Origin: an uncultured Aquimarina sp.
Lineage (GTDB): Bacteria; Bacteroidota; Bacteroidia; Flavobacteriales; Flavobacteriaceae
Assembly: GCA_947498455.1 (NCBI GenBank)
Contig: CANMKK010000037.1
Span: forward strand, 1 to 40,020
DNA length: 40,020 bases
Reading direction: 5' to 3'
Below the pieces are notes generated by a model, which saw only the letters and a list, made by a program, of their open reading frames with translations, made no database searches and had not been told where the DNA came from. Below, one piece after another: positions 11,001 to 18,530 of this stretch; position 1 is the first letter of the stretch; every line of letters starts with the position of its first letter. The position numbers and the translations under genes were made by a program.

Positions 11001-12644
11001 CTTATTATTACTACTTAAGTCTAAGTCTGCTAAAGTAACTTGATAAAAGTTGATAGTCTCTAAGCCTGTATTATGACTAAGGTCTAGCATGGCTAAATTA
11101 ACGTTATCAAATACAATAGTTTTGAGTTGTGTGTTCTTACTTATATCTAAGGTACTTAGACTAGTATTGCTTATTGTAAGATATTGTAGCTTTTCATTGT
11201 TTTTTAGGTCTATCGTTTCTAAAACAGTCTCTTCAAGTTCTAGAGAAACAAGTTCTGTGTTTAAAGAAATGTTTAAACTTGTTAGAGGGCTACCTAGTTT
11301 TATTTCAATTAAATTAATATTTTTACTAAAATCTGCTGTCGTTATAGCCTGTCCTTCTCCAATAAAAGTTCTAAGAGCAGTAAAGTCTTCTATTCCTGTT
11401 AAATCTTTAATTTCATAATCCTTATTCTGTATGTCTAGAGTCTGTATAGTTTCAATTAAACTAGTAGGTACTTTACCGTCGCCTGAAATGTCGTCATAAC
11501 CTTGAGCGCCCAATACGGCTTCAAAAGCTGAATCTGGAATTACTGTATAACGGCAATTATAATTCGAAAAATACATTTGCGCATCTATAGCATTCCAATT
11601 GGTAGTACTGTAGGTCGCATTGTCTACGGAGATACAAGTAAGGTTAGCATTCCCTCCAGCTGTAAAAGTGGTTACATTCGTATTATTTCCATTTTTAACA
11701 TTTAAAGAAGATAAATCATTATTGTTTACTCCTATAATTTGTAAAACTGAATTTTTACTTAAATCTAACTCTGCAATGGCATTGCCGCCTGCATACAATT
11801 GTTCTAAGGCTGTATTTTTGGTAAGGTCTAAACTCGTTAAATTGCTATTAGAAATACCCAAGGCTCGTAATAATGTACACTTACTAACATCTGCTGTATT
11901 GATACTATTATTCTGCGCCCAAATTCGAGTAAGGTTAATGTTAGCACTTAGATCCAAACTTGTTAAACTGTTATTTTCTAATAGCAACAAATCCATATTA
12001 GGGTGTGTACTAATATCTAAAGATGTTAAGCCATTGTTTCTTGCAGCAACTAACCTTAATTTTGAAATCCCGGTTAAGTCTAATGTCGTTATAGAATTGT
12101 CACTTAGATGTAATTCTTCTAAAGCTGTAAAATCTGAAATTCCTGTTAAATTACTAATCCCTTTATTATCTACATTTAAAGAAGTAATAGTATTAATGCT
12201 ATTTGTTGGTACTTGTCCATCATCAGCAATATCATCATAAGAAGATAGTGCGGCTTCAAAATTGGCATCCGGGATAGGGGTATAATCAATAACCGTTAAT
12301 AATACTTTATTAGATTGATCAGATTCACTACAGTCATCATGAATCGAAGCAAAATATTCATATCCATCATAATCGCTGGGCACGTTTTTTAACGTTAAGG
12401 TGGTTGTCCTTGCTCCAGAATACACCTCATTATTTGAGATTACGGTTGCCGTACCCGGACCTGTAGTTCTAAACCAATATACATTGGAAAAATATTCTCC
12501 TTCAATGGTAAATTGTGTAGTTCCGTTTTCAGCAACTGTGGTAGCTACTGGTTCTAATGTAACTCTTGGATCTTCATTACATTCTTGAGCTATACTCCAG
12601 AATGGCACACATAGAAATAATAGTATGTAAAAGTATTTTTTCAT
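5007..12644 (-). CDS. Secreted Ig-LRR protein with dockerin-like C-terminus, 7 modules (2545 aa)
   Basis: The largest protein of the window. It has a signal peptide (MKKYFYILLFLCVPFWSIAQ), one Ig-like domain with cysteines (about residues 22-122), seven IPD-headed LRR modules (about 123-2325) and the shared dockerin-like C-terminal region (about 2332-2545). Modules 3 and 4 are the longest and share the header IPDSKFEAALEAEGYDD, so they look like an internal duplication. The first module, after the Ig-like domain, is closely similar to the first LRR module of the 2185-aa protease paralogue (both contain LDLTGIS, the segment AARNNGLTSLD and LYAGGNAI). The start lies 11 bp after a truncated paralogue (12656-13231) and the gene is followed after 12 bp by the 1375-aa LRR gene, so all are probably co-transcribed from the leader above 13495. 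Function is inferred: surface adhesion or ligand binding. Confidence 0.93.
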   Translation of the reverse strand: MKKYFYILLFLCVPFWSIAQECNEDPRVTLEPVATTVAENGTTQFTIEGEYFSNVYWFRTTGPGTATVISNNEVYSGARTTTLTLKNVPSDYDGYEYFASIHDDCSESDQSNKVLLTVIDYTPIPDANFEAALSSYDDIADDGQVPTNSINTITSLNVDNKGISNLTGISDFTALEELHLSDNSITTLDLTGISKLRLVAARNNGLTSLDISTHPNMDLLLLENNSLTSLDLSANINLTRIWAQNNSINTADVSKCTLLRALGISNSNLTSLDLTKNTALEQLYAGGNAIAELDLSKNSVLQIIGVNNNDLSSLNVKNGNNTNVTTFTAGGNANLTCISVDNATYSTTNWNAIDAQMYFSNYNCRYTVIPDSAFEAVLGAQGYDDISGDGKVPTSLIETIQTLDIQNKDYEIKDLTGIEDFTALRTFIGEGQAITTADFSKNINLIEIKLGSPLTSLNISLNTELVSLELEETVLETIDLKNNEKLQYLTISNTSLSTLDISKNTQLKTIVFDNVNLAMLDLSHNTGLETINFYQVTLADLDLSSNNKLTSVQVYFGNLFSLNLQNGASTSIKSFDASNNPNLRCISVSDVSYFENNYTDNIDDTAYFSTLDCRYTTIPDSKFEAALEAEGYDDVASDGRVPTSLIEKVRYLSLDSWGIEDLTGIEDFIALEVLLASGNSITSIDLTNNSNLIEAELNGSPLTNIDVTGLTNLQLLYLDGAEIETIDLSSNTKLTDLEIENSKLITLDLSQQTKLTNLTLENNAVLSTLDLSHNTKLFSLTLGGSELTALDLSSNTNLGRLTLLDSELTTIDLSANTKLKSLSLYSSKLTALDLSSNVNLENLVFDNALLTALDLSLNVNLIDLSLRHTTLSTLDLSTNTKLEKLYLQNAELTTIDLSHNIELTDLALSNSKLTALDIRTNTNLEDFTFENALLTSLDLSTNTNLEFLYLNNSQLKELDLSNNTLLKRVEFNDSQFTGLDFSNNVGLERLYVNNNKDLAFLNLKNDANSSLIRFEGKGNESLGCISVSDVDYFESNYATQIDAAAYFSTSDCRYTAIPDSKFEAALEAEGYDDISGDGQVPTSLIETMQFLDLEGKGVKDLTGIEDFVKLRAIYAEGNSIETSVDLSNSPNLVEVYFEESPLAGIDVTGLSNLQTLVLDGAVMETIDFSTTTKLKRLNIDNSKLTALDLSTNINLESLSLKNSISLSTLDISKNTKLSSFILDGSELTALDIRANTELEFLNLSNTAFTTIDFSKNSKVKFLFLDNSKLTDLDLSANTNLRTLTFEAAVLNSLDLSANVNLTDLNLPKAVLGTLDVSGSTNLKILSLNNAVLSTLDLSTNTRLEILGFNNSQLTEIDFSNNTALRWVEFDDSDLTGLDFSNNEKLARLDINNNKDLVFLNIKNNANSVLTKFEAKGNESLSCILVSDVGYFESKYATQIDDTAYFTDGYCKYTQIPDENFELALEALGYDDISGDGQVPTEIIENVTELKISRKSIADFTGIEDFKNLETLHATHNDLTSVDVSSNTKLKDFDLRFNILETIDLSSNVLLEKVVVLSNKLTSINVQNCTTLEELIVQNNLLIAIDLSSNTALSTLGISGNNLTSIDLSKNTSLINLELNGNELTSLDLSLNTALEYVYVSNNNLESLRIDNGNNINISYFESTGNSNLTCVTVDNAAYSTANWDEIDDHIQFTETEYCGYTQIPDSNFETYLFSKDLDDIEDDGQVPTELIASLTSLNVSNKEIEDLTGIEGFVSLQSLLATGNSITAIDISSNTKLVVVELDNNPLTDLDLSDNTSLEIIDLSNTQISNLDISSNAKLRYFTMDESSITSLDFSQNSNLEIINVNTNSSLENITLGALSKVTSFRALDNKLVSLDASRLSSLNSLNLKNNNLTALNVKNGNNGDITFFNTTGNPDLDCIVVDDVSSIPLHWNNSFDDHTSLSDTYCRYTAIPDSNFEARLNFLGYDDIADDGQVPTALIENLTSLSLINKSIIDITGIEDFKALEKLLLGSNNLTAINLTENINLKELNIYNNNLSTIDLTRNVHLENLNLAKNELTTIDLGKNTALNKVDVSRNNFTTIDLHLLTALEDVDVSNNELITLDVSVNILLDNLKASGTLLSSIDLSKNALLETVEIENSATIESINISGLALLENLYLNGSNIKDLDTSDNTALTYLGITDNTVITSLDISNNTAIRSMEFNNCTPLTTITFGDNTSLRNIQAENAGLTSINVSSLSNLSELNLQGTKIKVLDLSDNLNLTELQLSNGELTQLNLKNGTNENITVLDITGNSNLSCVLVDDAAYSTTNWTNIDNQTSFSDTSCITNLPVSVKVFLQGAAINPNSGEESLMRDDLRTAGLLPTTSPYSDSLTCDTAVFTVTGNNAIVDWVWVELRDQQDASIVIAGQSALLQRDGDIVAVDGVSDVEFSESADNYYVLVTHRNHLGVLSANTIALSTTVTGLDFTNDTSLIQGDTNAVVDMGSGSYAMLAGDQDGNGQVQNTDINSVITILGGSGYSDADMDMNGQIQNTDINNLMNPNVGKGEQF

Positions 12645-12655
12645 TAGTTTTCTTC

Positions 12656-13231
12656 TTAAAATTGTTCTCCTTTTCCTACGTTAGGATTCATTAGGCTATT
12701 GATATCGGTATTTTGGATTTGGCCATTCATATCCATATCCGCATCACTATAACCTGATCCACCAAGTATTGTAATTACCGAATTGATATCGGTGTTCTGT
12801 ACTTGTCCGTTTCCATCCTGATCTCCGGCAAGCATCGCATAGCTGCCACTTCCCATATCTACTACTGCGTTGGCACCTCCCTGAATCAACGAAGTATCAT
12901 TGGTAAAGTCAAGACTAGTCACAGTAGTTGACAATGCAATCGTGTTTGCAGAGAGTACTCCTAAATGATTACGGTGTGTTACTAACACATAATAGTTGTT
13001 TGCTGACTCAGAAAATTCTACATCCGAAACTCCATCAATAGTTGCAATGTCTCCATCTCTTTGTAATAAGGCTGATTGTCCTGCGATCACTACAGAAGCA
13101 TCTTGTTGATCTCTTAGCTCTAGCCATACCCAATCTACAATAGCATTGTTACCTGTGGCTGTAAATACAGCTGCATCACAAGTAAGGCTATCACTATATG
13201 GATTTGTTGTAGGTAGTAGTTTTTTTATCAT
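12656..13231 (-). pseudogene. Truncated LRR paralogue: C-terminal region only (191 aa)
   Basis: The frame starts MIKK and passes straight into LLPTTNPYSDSLTCDAAVF, which is residue about 28 of the C-terminal region shared by the LRR proteins. It then continues normally to the dockerin-like loops and NPNVGKGEQF. The upstream bases match the start-proximal leader of the 2221-aa gene (taatctaccccaa before ATGAT), so this looks like an LRR gene that lost everything from codon about 5 to the C-terminal region in one internal deletion. It has no signal peptide and would not be exported by Sec, so it is probably non-functional, though it could donate sequence for gene conversion. The deletion reading is inference; the missing N-terminus is seen. 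Confidence 0.8.
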
Positions 13232-13282
13232 TTGGGGTAGATTAAGGTTTAAATTTTATAGATACAGAGGCAGGTACTTGTA

Positions 13283-13495
13283 TTAATTTTTAATTAGTAT
13301 TTTTCTTTTAATTAAGGTTTCTGAATTTTTAGCGATGATCATATACAAGCCATCTTCCAAATTCAATTTAAAATCGAATTTGTCATTTGAAGTTGCTCTG
13401 TCAGAAATCTGAAAATCATTAATCCCAAACTCCTGTGTATACAGCTTTGGACTAATATGAATTATGAAGAATACTAGAAAGGTAATTTTTTTCAT
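13283..13495 (-). CDS. Small secreted peptide, T9SS-tail-like (70 aa)
   Basis: MKKITFLVFFIIHISPKLYTQ is a plausible signal peptide. The 49 residues after it end in LEDGLYMIIAKNSETLIKRK, which resembles the last beta-strands of a T9SS type A sorting domain (SGxYxxxI...Kxxxx). No mature domain lies between, so it could be a deletion remnant of a secreted protein, or a genuine small exported peptide. It is the first reading frame after conserved leader A and has the box taatctacccc just before its ATG, so it is well placed to be expressed as the first gene of the operon running to 867. Confidence that it is translated is moderate; no function assigned. Confidence 0.5.
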   Translation of the reverse strand: MKKITFLVFFIIHISPKLYTQEFGINDFQISDRATSNDKFDFKLNLEDGLYMIIAKNSETLIKRKILIKN

Positions 13496-13949
13496 AAGGG
13501 GTAGATTACATGTTAGAGAACTTAAGGTTGCTATTTTTTAAAAAAACATCGTCCCCAATAAGTTCAAATAGGTTTTTAAGTATGATGTGTAAAGATTACT
13601 TCTCTCCTTGAAGTGTTGCTAAGGGTCATTAGTATGTTAAATCAGCGAACTAGTAGGATTGTGAAATAATATTTTTACAATTCTTTCCAATTATTTTCAG
13701 CAAATATTGACAAACCATTGATAAGAAGAAAAAAACAGAGGTTGACAAAGTATTAACAGCTTGTTAAACCCTAGTAAAATCAACACATGAAAGAGTATTT
13801 AGAAAGTAATAGAAAATTAATTTATGGTAGTTAATTAACCAAAATCGAGCTGATTTTTGCTTAAAGAACGTGAACTTGATGTAAGAATTTGGTTCTAAAA
13901 AGCAGTCAGATTGAGTGGTTTTTCATAATGAAACGGAGAAGAATTAGCC
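13496..13949 (-). promoter_or_regulatory. Conserved leader/promoter region A
   Basis: This non-coding stretch is one of three similar leaders in the window (with 25197-25604 and 32845-33351). Shared blocks include an invariant 19-mer aaatcagcgaactagtagg (13639-13657, plus-strand reading), a ttctctcctt block nearer the gene, and ttgacaaagtattaaca (13742-13758). The start-proximal box, read on the minus strand, is taatctacccc. It probably holds the promoter and a long 5' untranslated leader for the 13495-to-867 operon. I could not place a -33/-7 Bacteroidota promoter consistent across the copies. Confidence 0.7.
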
Positions 13950-14236
13950 TGTCCGTCTGCCTATGAAGGAAGCTCGGAATGACAAGGCTTTTATCTAAAT
14001 TACTTGTTTACCTACCTGCCGCTAAAGCAGACCTTCGATACAGTCTCGATTATGATCGGGATTACTACCATTTACATGTTTTGTATCAGTTTGAATTTTA
14101 GACCGGTTTCATGCGGAGCTTTTCGAAGCAAATTATTATATAAAACCCCTTCGACAGGCTATGGGTGACAACAAGGATTATTAGTAAAGTACGTAAGTAT
14201 ATTCACTGGATAAAATTTTTATTGGATGTCTCTGAA
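13950..14236. repeat. Intergenic repeat insertion in unit A
   Basis: Compared with unit C, where leader and regulator gene are contiguous, unit A has about 290 bp of extra DNA here. It contains fragments typical of flavobacterial dispersed intergenic repeats (cttcgacaggct, a cgattatgatcggg palindrome, ggaagctcggaatgacaa). No gene is present. Homology with unit C resumes near 14237. Confidence 0.55.
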
Positions 14237-14266
14237 TGACGTATATTTTCTTACGTTGAACTTAGG

Positions 14267-14462
14267 TTAAAGAGGTTTTAAATATGAGGCAATGGTGATA
14301 TCGGTTTCGAGTTTTAATTTTTTACGAAGACGTGTTTTAGTCACATTAACAGAATTTATGATAGTATTTATGATGATAGCAATTTCTTTAGAAGAAAGTC
14401 CAATCTTTGGATACGAACAAAATTCGTTACCTGCTCTCGTCATATTTAGGAGGTGCTTTTTG
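14267..14462 (-). pseudogene. 3' fragment of a LuxR-type regulator gene
   Basis: Reading down from about 14462 gives KHLLNMTRAGNEFCSYPKIG, then LSSKEIA, then INSVNVTKTRLRKKLKLETD and ITIASYLKPL, then stop. It matches the last 60 or so residues of the intact regulator at 33352-34437, i.e. its DNA-binding helix-turn-helix. The rest of the gene is absent, replaced by the terminator and structured element at 14478-14650. It marks an ancient duplication of the whole regulator-leader-LRR unit. One changed residue in a conserved place is I to P in FCSYPKIG. Confidence 0.85.
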
Positions 14463-14477
14463 ATTCATTTATATTAA

Positions 14478-14519
14478 TCAAAAAAACAAAAAACTGCCTG
14501 GAAAAGAGTTCCAGACAGT
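14478..14519 (-). terminator. Rho-independent terminator (minus strand)
   Basis: Stem actgcctgga / tccagacagt (14493-14502 / 14510-14519, one mismatch), followed on the minus strand by a T-rich tract (complement of 14479-14492). It closes the transcript that carries the 14935-17481 and 14702-14887 genes. Almost the same hairpin is at 26040-26066. Confidence 0.8.
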
Positions 14520-14650
14520 CATCGCTGATATTGCTAATAAATTACCCTAATACAAAGCCCCTTAACTCTCTGTATAAGATGATTAGCAATTCCTAAGGCT
14601 ATAAAATCAAGCAAAATATAGCCGTATAATCGTATAAAGCACGATCATAT
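14493..14650 (-). ncRNA. Candidate structured RNA element, copy A
   Basis: This stretch is conserved with 26040-26190. Seen here: a 9-bp inverted repeat attgctaat / attagcaat (14530-14538 / 14582-14590) enclosing the conserved aaagcccctta; a hairpin ggctata / tatagcc (14597-14603 / 14617-14623) with loop core aatcaagca; a hairpin atcgt / acgat (14629-14633 / 14641-14645); and the terminator. In the other copy the middle hairpin keeps its loop core but has a different, still fully paired, stem. This suggests selection for RNA structure. It may be a 3' UTR element or an independent small RNA; class unknown. Confidence 0.5.
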
Positions 14651-14701
14651 AAAATAGTAGTAAGGTTAAGGACAGCCTATATTTTAGGATCGTTTTTCTT
14701 A

Positions 14702-14887
14702 TCATAACTTAGTTTTTTTTAATTCTTTCAAATTAGTTCTCAAATTAAATTCGATCTCTTCCAAAGAGCGTAATCTTTCCTGTAATTGTTTTAATTTATT
14801 TTCCATAGCTAACAAGGAATCTATTTTTGTCTCTTCTACAGGAGGGTTGACAAATGGTATCATCTTTTTTAATACATCTCGAATCAT
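14702..14887 (-). CDS. Small coiled-coil protein (61 aa)
   Basis: The peptide MIRDVLKKMIPFVNPP is followed by about 40 residues of heptad-like helix (LLAMENKLKQLQERLRSLEE), so a short coiled coil is likely. There is no signal peptide or membrane segment. It starts 47 bp after the stop of the 848-aa T9SS protein and lies upstream of a clear terminator, so it could be the last gene of that operon. No family recognised. As a short frame in an AT-rich genome it may be non-genuine, but the heptad pattern and position favour a real gene. Confidence 0.5.
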   Translation of the reverse strand: MIRDVLKKMIPFVNPPVEETKIDSLLAMENKLKQLQERLRSLEEIEFNLRTNLKELKKTKL

Positions 14888-14934
14888 TGTTACTACAATT
14901 AATTGTTCATCTATTAAATCAATCCAATATTGGA

Positions 14935-17481
14935 TTACTCCTTAAGGATTCGTTTCACAGCATTTCCCTTATCAGTAAAGATGTGAGCAAAATAAACTCC
15001 AGAAGCTAAATCAGACATATCCAGCTCATTGTTAACAGATCTTAGTACTTGCTGACCGGTGATAGTATAGATCTTCACTTCTGTTACCTCTAATGAAATA
15101 AACAGTTTACCCTCGGTTGGATTAGGATATATGGATAACCCATCAATTTGATTATCTTCTATACCAAGTAGAGGAGAAACATTTACCGTTCTGGTTACTT
15201 CTGTTGCAACATTACCTGCTGCATCCATTACATTATATGTTATTGTATAAGTTCCCTCTACAAATGTATCTACTGGATTTACTACCACAATAGCTGCTGT
15301 AATATCTCCGTCTAACGAATCAGCTGCTGTTGCACCTGCATCTGTATACGCCGCTCCTTGTGCTACCTCTACTGGATTATCTCCTACTAAAGTGATCACA
15401 GGCACTGTTGTATCTGATACGGTTACTTCTCTAGTAACTTCTGTAGCAGCATTACCAGTTCCATCACTCACATTATAAGTAACTGTATATACTCCTGGTA
15501 CCGAAGCATCTACGGGATTAACCACTACAATAGCTGCTGTGATATCACCATCTAAAGAATCATTCGCTGTTGCTCCATCATCCGTATAGGTGGTTCCTGC
15601 TTCTACAGTTACGGTTGCAGAACCTGATAGTGTAATTACCGGAACAGTAGTGTCTACTACTGTTACTTCTCTGGTTACCTCGACAGCCGCATTGCCAGCC
15701 GCATCACTTACATTATAGGTGATAGTATACACTCCCGGTATCGTTGGACCTAAGGGATTTACCACTACAATAGCTGCTGTGATATCACCATCTAAAGAAT
15801 CACTTGCTGTTGCTCCTGCATCAGTATACATAGTTGCAGCTTCTACAGTTACAGTAGCTGAACCAGATAACGTAATTACAGGCACTGTTGTATCTGATAC
15901 CGTTACTTCTCTGGTTACCTCGGCAGCTGCATTCAATGACGAATCACTTACGTTATAGGTAATCGTATATACTCCAGGTATGGATGTATTTACTGGATTT
16001 ACCACTACAATATCTGACGTGATATCACCATCAAACGAATCAGAGGCAGTAGCTCCTGCGTCGGTATAGGTAGTTCCTGCTTCTATCGTAACTGTTGCCG
16101 AACCTGACAAGGTTATTACGGGTACTGTTGTATCTGATACCGTTACTTCTCTGGTAACTTCGGTAGCTGCATTACCCGATCCGTCACTTACGTTATAGGT
16201 AACTGTGTATACTCCTGGGGCATTGGTTTCCACGTTATTTACAACAACAATATCTCCTGTGAGATCAGCATCAAACGAATCAGAGGCAGTCGCTCCTTCA
16301 TCTGAATATGTAGCTCCTACTTCCACAGTTACAGTCGCTGCACCTTCTAATGTAATTACCGGAGGTGTAGTGTCTTCAACAGTTACTTCTCTGGTTATTT
16401 CATCAGCTCCATTACCAGCGGCATCACTTACATTATAAGTTACGTTATATATTCCTAGTGCATTGGTTTCCACATCATTTACAACAACAATATCTGCTGT
16501 GATATCACCATCAAAAGAATCAAAAGCCGTTGCTCCTGCATCTGTATAGGTCGTTCCTGCTTCTACAAGTACGATGTCAGAACCGTTTAAGGTAATCACA
16601 GGTATCGTTGTATCAGACACTATTACTTCTCTGGTAACTTCTGTAGCTGCATTACCAGCTGCATCACTCACATTATAGGTAACTGTATATACGCCCGGTA
16701 TGGATGTATCTACTGGATTAACTGTAACAATATCTCCTGTGATATCACCATCTATATCATCGGTTGCTGTAGCGCCTGCATCACTATATGTCGTTCCTGC
16801 TTCTACAGTTACGGTTGCATTTCCAGTTAAACTAATCACCGGTGCTGTATTATCCACAATTATTGTAGCTCCAGAATCGTCAAAAGAAGCTCCTACAAAT
16901 TGAGTTCCCGGTTCGTTAGTACAATCTGGAAATCCTCCTGTATTTGGACCACAAGCTGTAAAAAATTGATCAGCAGCAGCAGATATACCCAACTCAAAAC
17001 CAATCATAGGATCTTGAGTGAAATCTGCATATTTGATCTTTATATGAAATAATAAAGCAGGGGTGCTAGTCACATTATTCGATGGTATAGAACCAGAACT
17101 AACCCCTTGTTGAAAAGATAGAGATACTATAGAAGATGTATTATCGTTTTGTATAAAATCTTTGTATACGGTCACCTGAAAAGGAGGTGCTCCTACAGTT
17201 GCACCTAGTATATATCCATCGGGTTGGGTGTATTCTATATTTCCACCGGCAGAAACATTGGTCCCAAAGGCTGCTGTATTATAATTGATATACAGCTGAC
17301 CGGATCCCAGTTTAAAATCTGCCTGGCTATCAATAGCACTGATCAGGATATCAGCTTCATAAAAATCATCGGTACCGTCATTGGTATTCTCTGCATTTGC
17401 AAAGGTGAGCTCGATATTTTGTGCATTGACCAAAGCGGTGATCAAAAGCATTAGCGTTAAAAAAGTATTTTTTTTCATCAT
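14935..17481 (-). CDS. T9SS-sorted protein: cohesin-like domain plus seven Ig-like (DUF5011-type) repeats (848 aa)
   Basis: Cell-surface or secreted protein. It has a signal peptide (about 1-21, ending NAQ) and a beta-rich N-terminal domain (about 22-205; KLGSGQLYINYNTAAFG, SIVSLSFQQG, LLFHIKIKYA) that resembles cohesins in layout and has cysteines near FFTACG and FPDC. Seven near-identical 80-residue Ig-like repeats follow (about 212-771; VPVITLxGxATVTVEAG ... YNVSDAAGNAATEVTREV), of the DUF5011 type. A T9SS type A tail (about 772-848; LSIYPNPTEGKLFI ... LASGVYF) closes it. The N-terminal domain is shared with the 300-aa protein just upstream. The start lies 125 bp below that gene, so it may have its own promoter or be co-transcribed. 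A scaffold or stalk role is inference. Confidence 0.92.
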   Translation of the reverse strand: MMKKNTFLTLMLLITALVNAQNIELTFANAENTNDGTDDFYEADILISAIDSQADFKLGSGQLYINYNTAAFGTNVSAGGNIEYTQPDGYILGATVGAPPFQVTVYKDFIQNDNTSSIVSLSFQQGVSSGSIPSNNVTSTPALLFHIKIKYADFTQDPMIGFELGISAAADQFFTACGPNTGGFPDCTNEPGTQFVGASFDDSGATIIVDNTAPVISLTGNATVTVEAGTTYSDAGATATDDIDGDITGDIVTVNPVDTSIPGVYTVTYNVSDAAGNAATEVTREVIVSDTTIPVITLNGSDIVLVEAGTTYTDAGATAFDSFDGDITADIVVVNDVETNALGIYNVTYNVSDAAGNGADEITREVTVEDTTPPVITLEGAATVTVEVGATYSDEGATASDSFDADLTGDIVVVNNVETNAPGVYTVTYNVSDGSGNAATEVTREVTVSDTTVPVITLSGSATVTIEAGTTYTDAGATASDSFDGDITSDIVVVNPVNTSIPGVYTITYNVSDSSLNAAAEVTREVTVSDTTVPVITLSGSATVTVEAATMYTDAGATASDSLDGDITAAIVVVNPLGPTIPGVYTITYNVSDAAGNAAVEVTREVTVVDTTVPVITLSGSATVTVEAGTTYTDDGATANDSLDGDITAAIVVVNPVDASVPGVYTVTYNVSDGTGNAATEVTREVTVSDTTVPVITLVGDNPVEVAQGAAYTDAGATAADSLDGDITAAIVVVNPVDTFVEGTYTITYNVMDAAGNVATEVTRTVNVSPLLGIEDNQIDGLSIYPNPTEGKLFISLEVTEVKIYTITGQQVLRSVNNELDMSDLASGVYFAHIFTDKGNAVKRILKE
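15169..16848 (-). repeat. Seven tandem 240-bp Ig-like coding repeats
   Basis: The repeat array inside the 848-aa protein has a period of about 80 codons. Repeats 4-6 are the most alike (SGSATVTVEA, ATASDS, DGDIT) and the first and last diverge, the usual picture of growth from the middle by unequal crossing-over. Copy number is likely to vary between strains. Confidence 0.85.
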
Positions 17482-17606
17482 TCTTTTTATTAGGTTTATG
17501 TTTCTAATGTTATCTTAAATTTGGACAAATCATCCCCTGTTAGCTACGTTATAGAGGTATCTCTGGCAGCTAATAAAAGGACGCTATGTTGTCTGTTATA
17601 TCTCTG

Positions 17607-18509
17607 TTATTCTTTGATCAGCTTATAGCTTTTTTGATAATTCTGAATATCCATTTGAATAAAGTATACACCAGTTTGTAGCTGAGATACGTCAATAGTA
17701 GTACCTAAGGCATGATCCTTAATTGTTTGTACCAGTTTACCATTGATATCAGTAATACTAATAGTAGTTTCGCTATTCTCTAATCCTCGTATTTGAAAAT
17801 ATTCTTTTGAAGGATTGGGATACAAACTAACGTTGTCAACTTCTTGATCTTCTATACCTAAGGTTTGGAATGAAGCTCCGCTAGAATCGTAGGTATCATT
17901 GATTAGTTGCTCTCCTGGTAAGTTCGCACAATCTGGGAATCCCGCTTTTGCACCACTTTTTAACATACTGCCACAAGCTGTGAAAAACTGATCTTGATAG
18001 ACCTTACCTTCTTCAAAAGCAATCATCGGATCTTTGGTTGCATCTACAAATTGTAACTTGATATGAAACAAAGGCCTTACAGTGGTAGTTACATTTTCTC
18101 TACTCATGGACTCTGCACTAACTCCTTGTTGAAAGGTGAAAGACACACGGTTGTTGGCATTATCATTTTGAATAAAACTTTTATAAGCGGGTAACACATA
18201 GTTTTCGCCTAAAACATAGCCAGACTCATAACTATATTGGATACCATTATGTTTTGAAATATTATCTCCAAATGCTTCTGGGTTATAGGTTAGGTAGATC
18301 TGACCGGAACCTAACTTAAAAGCTTCTGAAGCTTCGATCATAACATCTGCTTCATAGTAGTAATCGCCATCATCAATGGTTTTCTGGGCATTAGCAAAAG
18401 TAAAATGAATGTCCTGAGCCTGTATGGTTACAGTAACCAATAACAGCCATATAAAAAGACTTTTCTGTTTTTTTCTTGGGTTGTACATAGATTTCATGTT
18501 TTTCATCAT
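17607..18509 (-). CDS. T9SS-sorted protein with cohesin-like domain (300 aa)
   Basis: A single-domain relative of the 848-aa protein. It has an N-terminal signal (hydrophobic SLFIWLLLVTVTI, cut near QAQ), the same beta-rich domain (about 32-212; FTFANAQKT, KLGSGQIYLTYNPEAFG, SFTFQQGVSAES, FFTACGS) and a T9SS type A tail (about 218-300; VSLYPNPSKEYFQI ... LQTGVYFIQM). It lacks the Ig-like repeats. There are four early Met codons; I keep the first, but starts at Met-2, 5 or 8 would also leave a signal peptide. It begins 21 bp after the 2221-aa LRR gene, so the two are almost certainly co-transcribed, which supports a joint surface role. The cohesin analogy comes from pattern, not from a search. 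Confidence 0.9.
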   Translation of the reverse strand: MMKNMKSMYNPRKKQKSLFIWLLLVTVTIQAQDIHFTFANAQKTIDDGDYYYEADVMIEASEAFKLGSGQIYLTYNPEAFGDNISKHNGIQYSYESGYVLGENYVLPAYKSFIQNDNANNRVSFTFQQGVSAESMSRENVTTTVRPLFHIKLQFVDATKDPMIAFEEGKVYQDQFFTACGSMLKSGAKAGFPDCANLPGEQLINDTYDSSGASFQTLGIEDQEVDNVSLYPNPSKEYFQIRGLENSETTISITDINGKLVQTIKDHALGTTIDVSQLQTGVYFIQMDIQNYQKSYKLIKE

Positions 18510-18530
18510 AAAGGGGGTTTTTAGTTTTTT

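Noticed and set aside
3400..12240. Many long open frames on the plus strand inside the LRR genes (up to about 200 codons)
   Set aside because: They are antisense to clear LRR coding sequence and encode repetitive K/L/S-rich peptides mirroring the repeats; no signals or families.
15719..17454. Plus-strand open frames opposite the T9SS Ig-repeat gene
   Set aside because: They recur with the 240-bp repeat and are simply its reverse reading.
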